Assembly (NCBI GenBank): GCA_002369495.1
Contig: DFFD01000058.1
Span: 1-5,276, forward strand
Origin: Lachnospiraceae bacterium UBA3785
GTDB taxonomy: Bacteria > Bacillota > Clostridia > Lachnospirales > Lachnospiraceae
Length of the DNA stretch: 5,276 nucleotides
Direction of reading: 5' to 3'
Part shown: piece by piece, positions 1-4,662 of the stretch
How positions within the stretch are numbered: the first letter of the stretch is position 1
Layout: every line of letters starts with the position of its first letter
Program-made: the position numbers and the translations under genes
Notes under the pieces: generated by a model
Database searches by the model: none
The model's input: only the letters and a program-made list of their open reading frames with translations
Told to the model about the DNA's origin: nothing

Positions 1-1581
1 TTCGGCGGCGAGGTCGAGCGCGTTCTCAAGATGGTGAACGGCGTGATCCTGCTCGTCGACGCGTTCGAGGGCACCATGCCGCAGACCAAATTCGTCCTCA
101 AGAAGGCGCTGGACCTGGATCTCCCGGTGATCGTCTGCATCAACAAGATCGACCGGCCTGAGGCGCGCCCGGAGGAGGTCGTCGACGAGGTGCTGGAGCT
201 CCTCATGGACCTCGACGCTTCGGACGAGCAGCTCGAGTGCCCCTTCCTCTACGCGTCCGCCCGCGAGGGCACCTGCGTCAGGGATCTCGGGGACGAACCG
301 AAGGATCTTTCCCCGCTCTTTGAGACGATCATCGATTACATCCCCGCACCGGAGGGAGATCCCGAGAGGGGGACGCAGGTTCTCATTTCCACGATCGATT
401 ACAACGAGTATGTCGGCCGGATCGGTATCGGCAAGGTCGACAACGGCGAGATCGCGGTCGGCCAGGAGATCGTCCGGGTGAACTACCACGACAAATCCAT
501 CCACGAGAAGACCAGGATCACAAAGCTTTACGAGTTCGACGGCTTAAAGAAGGTGGACGTCGAGCGGGCGGGCGTCGGATCCATCGTCGCGATCTCCGGC
601 ATCGGAGACCTGCAGATCGGCGACACGATCTGCGTGCCCGGCGATGAGCGGCCGATCCCGTTCCAGAAGATCTCCGAGCCGACGATCGCGATGAACTTCG
701 TGGTCAACGACAGCCCGTTTGCTGGCCAGGAGGGCACCTACTGCACGTCAAGGCAGGTCCGTGAGAGACTGTTCCGCGAGCTGAACACGGACGTCTCCCT
801 GAGAGTCTCCGACACGGAGAGCACGGACACCTTCCGGGTCGCGGGAAGAGGCGAGCTGCACCTCTCGGTCCTCATCGAGACGATGCGCAGAGAAGGCTAT
901 GAATTCGCGGTCTCCAAGGCGGAGGTCATCATGAAGACCGACGAGAAGGGGCGCAGGCTTGAGCCAATCGAGAGCTGCTACGTGAACGTGCCCCAGGACT
1001 ACTCCGGGACCGTGATCAGCATGCTCTCGGAGAGAAAGGGCGAGCTCGTCGGTATGAGCACCTTAAGCGACGGCTCGGTGCGCCTTGAATTTTCCATCCC
1101 GGCGCGCGGCCTCATCGGAGTGCACGGCAATTTCCTGACTGCGACGAAGGGAACCGGCGTCATGAACTCGGTCTTCGACAAATATGCGCCTTACAAGGGG
1201 GACATTACCTTCCGCAAGAACGGTTCGCTCATCGCGTTCGAGAGCGGCGAGGCGGTCACCTACGGGCTCTTCGCGGCCCAGGAGCGCGGCGCGCTCTTCA
1301 TCGGACCGAACACCAAGGTCTACGCGGGCATGGTCGTCGGCGAGAGCGCAAAGCCGGAGGATATCGAAATCAACGTCTGCAAGACCAAGCATCTGACCAA
1401 CACGCGCTCCTCGAACGCGGACGAGGCGCTGACGCTGACGCCGCCGCGCATCCTCTCGCTCGAGCAGGCGCTCGACTATATCGACGCGGACGAGTACCTG
1501 GAAGTCACGCCGAAGTCGCTGCGCATCCGGAAGAGGATCCTCGACTCCAGGCTCCGCAAGCGCGCGAACATGCAAAGGTGA
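1..1581 (+). CDS. typA: Ribosome-associated GTPase BipA/TypA, 5' end cut by window edge
   Basis: Translation factor GTPase of the EF-G/LepA superfamily. It binds the ribosome and, from family knowledge, helps large-subunit assembly and stress or cold adaptation in the cytoplasm. The reading frame is open from base 1, so the ATG at 31 is an internal methionine and not the start. 526 residues are visible. Full-length homologues have about 605-615, so roughly 80 N-terminal residues (P-loop, switch I and the DTPGHAD switch II motif) lie outside. The first visible residues, FGGEVERVLKMVNG, directly follow switch II. The G4 motif NKID is at visible residues 48-51 and the G5-like SA at 86-87. The beta-barrel domain II starts near residue 124 (QVLISTIDYNEYVGRIG), followed by the EF-G III/V-like parts (RVAGRGELHLSVLIETMRR) and the BipA-specific C-terminal domain (CKTKHLTNTRSSNADEAL, then LTPPRILSLEQALDYI). 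The C-terminus is intact and stops at TGA 1579-1581, 4 bases before ybaK. The identification is very secure. Confidence 0.97.
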   Translation, partial: FGGEVERVLKMVNGVILLVDAFEGTMPQTKFVLKKALDLDLPVIVCINKIDRPEARPEEVVDEVLELLMDLDASDEQLECPFLYASAREGTCVRDLGDEPKDLSPLFETIIDYIPAPEGDPERGTQVLISTIDYNEYVGRIGIGKVDNGEIAVGQEIVRVNYHDKSIHEKTRITKLYEFDGLKKVDVERAGVGSIVAISGIGDLQIGDTICVPGDERPIPFQKISEPTIAMNFVVNDSPFAGQEGTYCTSRQVRERLFRELNTDVSLRVSDTESTDTFRVAGRGELHLSVLIETMRREGYEFAVSKAEVIMKTDEKGRRLEPIESCYVNVPQDYSGTVISMLSERKGELVGMSTLSDGSVRLEFSIPARGLIGVHGNFLTATKGTGVMNSVFDKYAPYKGDITFRKNGSLIAFESGEAVTYGLFAAQERGALFIGPNTKVYAGMVVGESAKPEDIEINVCKTKHLTNTRSSNADEALTLTPPRILSLEQALDYIDADEYLEVTPKSLRIRKRILDSRLRKRANMQR

Positions 1582-1585
1582 GGTC

Positions 1586-2068
1586 ATGGCGAAGGAGAAA
1601 GCGGTCAAGACAAACGCAATGCGCATGCTTGACAAAATGAAGATCCCCTATGAGGTCCTCTCGGTGGACCTCGCGGAGTTCGTCGACGGCGTCACGATGG
1701 CGAATCTTGAGGGAGTACCCGCCGAGCAGTCCTTCAAGACGCTGGTCATGCAGGGAAAGAGCCGCGAGCATTACGTGTTCGTGCTGCCCTGCGACCGGGA
1801 AGTGGATCTGAAAAATGCCGCGAAGGCTGTCGGCGAGAAGAGCGTCGAGATGATCCCGGTGAAGGACATCACGGCCGTGACCGGCTACGTGCGGGGCGGC
1901 TGCAGCCCGCTCGGGATGAAGAAGAAATTTGTGACAGTCCTCGCGGAGGAAGCTCTTCAGTTTGAGGAGATCTACGTGAGCGGCGGAAAGATCGGAACGT
2001 CGATCCGCCTTAAGACGAAGGATCTCATGCGGGCCGCGGAGGCAAAGACTGCAAAGTTTACGGTATAA
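1586..2068 (+). CDS. ybaK: Cys-tRNA(Pro)/Cys-tRNA(Cys) deacylase, YbaK/EbsC family
   Basis: Stand-alone aminoacyl-tRNA editing protein of the YbaK/ProX/INS superfamily. From family knowledge it hydrolyses Cys-tRNA(Pro) made in error by prolyl-tRNA synthetase. The 160-residue length is normal for the family. Visible family marks are the N-terminal KTNAMRMLDKMKIPYEV (residues 8-24), the FKTLV segment whose K51 matches the essential lysine near position 46 of the Haemophilus protein, the GYVRGGCSPLGMKKK loop (100-114) and the VSGGKIGTSIRL strand-turn near 131-142. The start at 1586 is supported by AAAGG at 1574-1578, 7 bases upstream. That site overlaps the end of typA, and the 4-base gap suggests co-transcription and perhaps translational coupling. 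Family assignment is strong. The exact tRNA substrate (Cys-tRNA(Pro) versus a related mischarged tRNA) is inferred only from the family. Confidence 0.93.
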   Translation: MAKEKAVKTNAMRMLDKMKIPYEVLSVDLAEFVDGVTMANLEGVPAEQSFKTLVMQGKSREHYVFVLPCDREVDLKNAAKAVGEKSVEMIPVKDITAVTGYVRGGCSPLGMKKKFVTVLAEEALQFEEIYVSGGKIGTSIRLKTKDLMRAAEAKTAKFTV

Positions 2069-2069
2069 G

Positions 2070-2094
2070 GCGGCAGAGGAGGCAATCCTGCCGC
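2070..2094 (+). other. Intergenic hairpin between ybaK and dapB
   Basis: GCGGCAG (2070-2076) is the exact reverse complement of CTGCCGC (2088-2094), leaving an 11-base loop that contains GGAGG at 2078-2082. An alternative fold with an AG bulge pairs AGGA (2077-2080) with TCCT (2086-2089). No T-run follows, so it does not look like a terminator. It ends two bases before the true dapB ribosome binding site. It could affect mRNA processing or stability, but that is a guess. Confidence 0.45.
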
Positions 2095-2108
2095 AGAAGG
2101 AGGTATAT

Positions 2109-2864
2109 ATGGTAAGAGTTATTCTGCACGGTGCCAGCGGGCACATGGGCCAGGTCGTGACGGACATGATCGCACAGGATCCGGACGCGGTGATCGTCGC
2201 GGGGATCGACGCGGTTGACCGCGGAAACCGGACCTATCCGGTATACACGAACGCGGCGGACTGCCATGAGGAGGCCGATGCGGTCATCGATTTTTCGACG
2301 GCGAAGGCAGTCGACGGGCTGCTTGACTTCTGCGCAAACCGGAAGCTTCCGCTTGTTCTCTGCACGACCGGACTTACGGAGGAGCAGCTTCGGAAGGTGG
2401 ATGACGTCTCGAAGCAGATCGCGATCCTGCGCTCCGCGAACATGTCCCTGGGCGTCAACCTCCTCATCAAGCTCTTAAAGCAGGCGGCTTCGGTCCTCTC
2501 GCCGAACGGCTACGACGCGGAGATCGTCGAGATGCACCACAGGCGCAAGATCGACGCGCCGAGCGGCACGGCTCTCGCCCTGGCGGACGCCGTCAACGAA
2601 GGCGCGGGCAGCGGCTATCACTACACGTATGACCGCAGCGAGCGCCACGAGAAGCGGGATCCGAAGGAGATCGGCATCTCCGCAGTCCGCGGCGGGACGA
2701 TCGTGGGCGTCCACGACGTCATTTTCGCCGGCGAGGACGAGGTGATCGAGTTTACGCATACTGCCTATTCGCGGGCTATTTTCGCGAAGGGCGCCGTCCA
2801 GGCAGCAAAATTCCTGGCCGGCAGGGAAGCGGGCATGTACGATATGTCCGATGTGATCGGCTGA
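2109..2864 (+). CDS. dapB: 4-hydroxy-tetrahydrodipicolinate reductase DapB
   Basis: Cytoplasmic NAD(P)H-dependent reductase of the diaminopimelate/lysine pathway. It acts on the product of DapA to give tetrahydrodipicolinate, feeding both lysine and peptidoglycan synthesis. The 251-residue length is typical. The N-terminal Rossmann fold carries the dinucleotide-binding GASGHMG at residues 8-14. VIDFSTAKAV (59-68) and LCTTGLT (84-90) line the cofactor site. The signature EMHHRRKIDAPSGTA (141-155) contains H143 and K147, which match the catalytic His159 and Lys163 of the E. coli enzyme. RGGTIVGVHDVIFAGEDE (194-211) is the C-terminal family motif. The ATG at 2109 has a near-perfect AAGGAGGT at 2097-2104. 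No dapA is adjacent here, although dapA-dapB pairing is common in Firmicutes. dapB follows ybaK by 40 bases with no promoter visible, so it is probably part of the typA-ybaK transcript. Confidence 0.97.
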   Translation: MVRVILHGASGHMGQVVTDMIAQDPDAVIVAGIDAVDRGNRTYPVYTNAADCHEEADAVIDFSTAKAVDGLLDFCANRKLPLVLCTTGLTEEQLRKVDDVSKQIAILRSANMSLGVNLLIKLLKQAASVLSPNGYDAEIVEMHHRRKIDAPSGTALALADAVNEGAGSGYHYTYDRSERHEKRDPKEIGISAVRGGTIVGVHDVIFAGEDEVIEFTHTAYSRAIFAKGAVQAAKFLAGREAGMYDMSDVIG

Positions 2865-2871
2865 TGATGAC

Positions 2872-2895
2872 GGGGCTGCGGTGCAGCCCCATTTT
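2872..2895 (+). terminator. Possible (leaky) intrinsic terminator after dapB
   Basis: GGGGCTGC (2872-2879) pairs perfectly with GCAGCCCC (2883-2890) over a three-base loop, followed by ATTTT. The stem is strong but the U-tract is short and interrupted. It begins 8 bases after the dapB stop and ends just before the hisA ribosome binding site. No promoter fits between it and hisA, so if hisA is expressed from upstream this hairpin must allow read-through. It may reduce hisA expression relative to dapB or protect an mRNA 3' end. Confidence 0.6.
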
Positions 2896-2903
2896 CTCTA
2901 TTC

Positions 2904-2908
2904 GGAGG
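2904..2908 (+). promoter_or_regulatory. Ribosome binding site that fixes the hisA start
   Basis: GGAGG sits 5 bases before the ATG at 2914. The longer open frame from GTG at 2881 would start inside the hairpin, has no Shine-Dalgarno site and adds 11 residues not found before the conserved family start, so 2914 is preferred. Confidence 0.85.
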
Positions 2909-2913
2909 TTCTT

Positions 2914-3702
2914 ATGCAGTTTCGGCCATGTATCGACATTCACAACGGCAAGGTGAAGCAGATCGTCGGCGGATCGCTCCAGGATGCAGGCGATTACGCC
3001 AGGGAGAATTTTGTCTCGGAAAAGCCCTCCTCCTGGTATGCGGAAATGTTCCGCCGCGACGGACTCATCGGAGGCCATGTGATCCTTCTGAACGGAAAGG
3101 ATTCGCCGCACTTTGAGGCGACGCGGGCTGCCGCCGCGGAGGCGCTCGCGGCATATCCGGGCGGGCTCATGGTCGGCGGGGGGATCAACGCGGAAAATGC
3201 CGCCTCCTGGCTCGACGCCGGCGCCTCCCACGTGATCGTGACCTCCTACGTCTTCCGCGACGGGCGGATCAATATGGACAATCTGCGCGCGCTCACGGAA
3301 AATGCCGGCCGCGAGCACGTCGTCCTCGACCTCTCCTGCCGGAAGAGGGACGGGCTCTATTACATCTGCACGGACCGCTGGCAGAAGTTCACGGACACGG
3401 CGCTAAGCCCTGCGCTTCTTCGGGAGCTTTCCGCTTACTCAGACGAGTTCCTGGTCCACGGGATCGACGTGGAGGGGAAAGGGAACGGCTTCGACCGGGA
3501 GCTGGTGCGTCTTCTTGCGGATTTCGCCGCGGAAAATGAAACCCCCGTCACCTACGCCGGCGGCATCCGCGACATGGACTCCCTCCGGGAGCTTTCCCGG
3601 CTCGGAGGCAGCCGCATCCACGCGACGGTGGGATCGGCGCTCGACATCTACGGCGGGGCGATGTCCTACCGCGAGGCAGTGCGGTTCTGCGCGGGCACAT
3701 GA
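2914..3702 (+). CDS. hisA: ProFAR isomerase HisA, eukaryotic (HIS6) type
   Basis: Phosphoribosylformimino-5-aminoimidazole carboxamide ribotide isomerase, the Amadori-type isomerase step of histidine biosynthesis, a cytoplasmic TIM barrel. At 262 residues it is slightly longer than classical bacterial HisA (about 240-250). Its wording follows yeast HIS6 rather than E. coli HisA: CIDIHNGKVKQIVGGSL (residues 6-22), VGGGINAENAASWL (87-100), HVIVTSYVF (106-114), LDLSCRK (138-144), DRWQKFTDTAL (154-164), EFLVHGIDVEG (178-188), TYAGGIRDMDSL (213-224) and GSALDIYGGAM (240-250). D8 and D139 are placed as the two catalytic aspartates, and the GGG at 88-90 and the AGG and GG turns near 215 and 247 as phosphate-binding loops. 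It ends in tandem TGA stops (3700-3705). No other his gene is in the window. I judge the enzyme family very secure. The claim that it is the only HisA of this organism cannot be made from here. Confidence 0.95.
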   Translation: MQFRPCIDIHNGKVKQIVGGSLQDAGDYARENFVSEKPSSWYAEMFRRDGLIGGHVILLNGKDSPHFEATRAAAAEALAAYPGGLMVGGGINAENAASWLDAGASHVIVTSYVFRDGRINMDNLRALTENAGREHVVLDLSCRKRDGLYYICTDRWQKFTDTALSPALLRELSAYSDEFLVHGIDVEGKGNGFDRELVRLLADFAAENETPVTYAGGIRDMDSLRELSRLGGSRIHATVGSALDIYGGAMSYREAVRFCAGT

Positions 3703-3745
3703 TGATTATACATTTTGTGAAAAGTGTATTAAATTTTCTAAATCC

Positions 3746-3774
3746 TTGCATTTTTTGATAAAAAAGGCTATAAT
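3746..3774 (+). promoter_or_regulatory. Sigma-A-type promoter of hpf
   Basis: -35 TTGCAT (3746-3751) and a perfect -10 TATAAT (3769-3774) are separated by exactly 17 bases. Transcription should start near 3781, giving a leader of about 51 bases. The upstream stretch 3719-3745 is AT-rich with A- and T-runs and could act as an UP element. This is the most AT-rich part of the window. No clear terminator for hisA is seen between 3703 and the promoter. Confidence 0.85.
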
Positions 3775-3831
3775 AAAGGCAGGCGGTAGGGGTTCATTTT
3801 CCGCCGAGTAAATTGCAAAGGATGTGACAAT

Positions 3832-4362
3832 ATGAAGTTTGTGATCAGCGGCAAAAACCTTGTAGTCAGCGACAATCTCCGGCAGACGGTCGAGAAAAAG
3901 CTCGGCAAGCTGGATCGTTACTTCTCCCCGGACACCACCTGCACGGTGACGCTCTCGGTCGAGAAAGAAAGGCAGAAGGTGGAAGTCACCGTACCGGTGA
4001 AGGGCAGCATCATCCGTTCCGAGCAGGTCAGCAACGACATGTACGTGTCCATCGACCTGGTTGAGGAAGTTATCGAGAGGCAGCTGAAAAAATACAAGAA
4101 CAAGATCATCGACAAGCACCAGAACGGCGGAGATTTCTCCCAGTCCTTCATCGAGGACGTTTACGAGGTCGATGACGAGGAGATCCGCATCATCCGCACC
4201 AAGAAGTTCGAGATCAAGCCGATGTATCCGGAGGACGCCTGCGTGCAGATGGAGCTCCTGGGCCACAACTTCTTCGTCTTCAACAACGCAGAGACGGGCG
4301 AGACCAACGTGGTCTACAAGAGAAAGGGCGGCACGTACGGGCTGATCGAGCCGGAGTACTGA
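3832..4362 (+). CDS. hpf: Ribosome hibernation promoting factor, long form (HPF/YfiA)
   Basis: Cytoplasmic protein that binds the 30S decoding region and joins 70S ribosomes into inactive 100S dimers in starved or stationary cells (family knowledge). The 176 residues match the long form usual in Firmicutes. The N-terminal S30AE domain (about residues 1-95) begins MKFVISGKNLVVSDNLRQTV and shows the basic-rich face KERQKVEVTV (45-54) and ERQLKKYKNKI (82-92). A charged linker (about 96-118) leads to the C-terminal dimerisation domain (about 119-176), with IRTKKFEIKPMYPEDACVQM (121-140), LLGHNFFVFNNAETGETNVV (142-161) and YKRKGGTYGLIEP. The start has AAAGGA at 3817-3822, 9 bases upstream. It has its own promoter and terminator, so it is likely monocistronic. 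Its place just before secA matches the yvyD(hpf)-secA order of Bacillus subtilis. Identification is very secure. Confidence 0.97.
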   Translation: MKFVISGKNLVVSDNLRQTVEKKLGKLDRYFSPDTTCTVTLSVEKERQKVEVTVPVKGSIIRSEQVSNDMYVSIDLVEEVIERQLKKYKNKIIDKHQNGGDFSQSFIEDVYEVDDEEIRIIRTKKFEIKPMYPEDACVQMELLGHNFFVFNNAETGETNVVYKRKGGTYGLIEPEY

Positions 4363-4378
4363 TACAGAGTATAAGAGC

Positions 4379-4411
4379 GCGGCGGGACCTGAGGGTCCTG
4401 CCGCTTTTTTT
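4379..4411 (+). terminator. Strong intrinsic terminator of hpf
   Basis: GCGGCGGGACC (4379-4389) pairs with GGTCCTGCCGC (4394-4404) through 11 base pairs including one G-U, with a four-base loop TGAG, followed by seven Ts (4405-4411). It starts 16 bases after the hpf stop codon. This is a textbook Rho-independent terminator. Confidence 0.93.
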
Positions 4412-4412
4412 A

Positions 4413-4460
4413 GGGACGGTTCCCACCGGCCGCCGTTGGCGGCCTCCCAGGAACCGTCCC
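4413..4460. repeat. 48-base interrupted palindrome (REP-like element)
   Basis: The outer arms GGGACGGTTCC (4413-4423) and GGAACCGTCCC (4450-4460) are perfect 11-base reverse complements. The inner arms GGCCGCC (4428-4434) and GGCGGCC (4438-4444) are perfect 7-base reverse complements around a GTT loop. A small internal loop (4 bases on the left, 5 on the right) separates the two stems. It begins one base after the T-run of the hpf terminator. It codes for nothing convincing. The shape resembles REP/BIME-type intergenic palindromes, some of which are spread by RAYT (REP-associated tyrosine) transposases. That link is an inference, and no transposase gene is present here. Confidence 0.8.
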
Positions 4461-4527
4461 CGGGGTTGCGGCGGCCTCCCAGGAACCGTCCCCGGGGCTG
4501 CGGCGGCCTCCCAGGAACCGTCCCCGG
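4438..4527. repeat. Tandem 32-base direct repeat, 2.8 copies
   Basis: Units start at 4438, 4470 and 4502 with an exact 32-base period. A 26-base core (GGCGGCCTCCCAGG...CCCCGG) is identical in all three units. The 6-base linker is GGTTGC in the first and GGCTGC in the second, and the third unit stops at the end of the core. Each unit is the right half of the palindrome at 4413-4460, so the array carries three right arms (4450-4460, 4482-4492, 4514-4524) for a single left arm. The near-identity suggests recent slippage or duplication. Confidence 0.9.
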
Positions 4528-4554
4528 CTTCTCCCACAAAACCCAAAAGAGGCA

Positions 4555-4583
4555 TTGAGAAATCCGCGATAAAGTGCTATGAT
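4555..4583 (+). promoter_or_regulatory. Probable sigma-A-type promoter of secA
   Basis: -35 TTGAGA (4555-4560) and -10 TATGAT (4578-4583) are 17 bases apart, with TGC directly before the -10 (extended -10 TGn). The predicted start near 4590 gives a leader of about 73 bases. With the strong hpf terminator upstream, secA needs its own promoter, and this is the best candidate. Confidence 0.75.
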
Positions 4584-4614
4584 GTAAGGCGACTGTATTC
4601 ACTTATAAAATAAC

Positions 4615-4641
4615 GCGCCGGCGGAGAACCGGGTCCGGCGC
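4615..4641 (+). promoter_or_regulatory. Hairpin in the secA 5' leader
   Basis: GCGCCGG (4615-4621) is the exact reverse complement of CCGGCGC (4635-4641), with a 13-base loop in which CGG (4622-4624) can further pair with CCG (4629-4631). There is no T-run behind it. It ends 7 bases before the AAGGAG site at 4649-4654, which stays outside the stem. It could be an mRNA stabiliser or a regulator of translation, but no known riboswitch or leader family is recognised. Confidence 0.5.
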
Positions 4642-4662
4642 ATAACGCAAGGAGAACCTTAC

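Larger units (their letters stand above)
4363..4662. other. 300-base intergenic region hpf-secA, no gene
   Basis: This stretch holds, in order, the hpf terminator (4379-4411), the palindrome with its tandem repeat (4413-4527), a short AC-rich spacer (4528-4552), the secA promoter (4555-4583), and the secA leader with a hairpin and ribosome binding site. The long minus-strand open frames here (for example 3706-4602) read antisense through hpf and give low-complexity PGTVPGRPP-type repeats, so I do not call them genes. Confidence 0.85.

Noticed and set aside
31..33. ATG at 31 as the start of the first gene
   Set aside because: The frame is open to base 1 and the residues before it (FGGEVERVLK) are conserved BipA sequence, so the gene starts outside the window.
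1063..2167. Minus-strand open frames at 1063-1635 and 1505-2167
   Set aside because: They are antisense to typA, ybaK and the dapB start, with Arg/Asp/His/Leu-rich composition typical of shadow frames in GC-rich genes.
2881..2913. Upstream GTG start for hisA
   Set aside because: It sits inside the hairpin after dapB, lacks a ribosome binding site and adds residues not found in the family. The ATG at 2914 has GGAGG at a good distance.
3782..3805. Hairpin in the hpf leader (GGCGG/CCGCC)
   Set aside because: Only 5 base pairs with a 14-base loop. It is too weak to separate from chance.
4413..4527. CRISPR array
   Set aside because: The 32-base period leaves only a 6-base linker that is itself nearly constant. 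There are no unique spacers and no cas gene.
3706..4602. Minus-strand open frame of 298 codons across the hpf region
   Set aside because: It lies antisense to the clear hpf gene, runs through the terminator and repeat array giving PGTVPGRPP-type low complexity, and has no recognisable domain. GC-rich DNA opens such frames by chance.
4604..4609. Second secA -10 box (TATAAA)
   Set aside because: No -35-like hexamer is found 16-18 bases upstream, and the promoter at 4555-4583 fits better.
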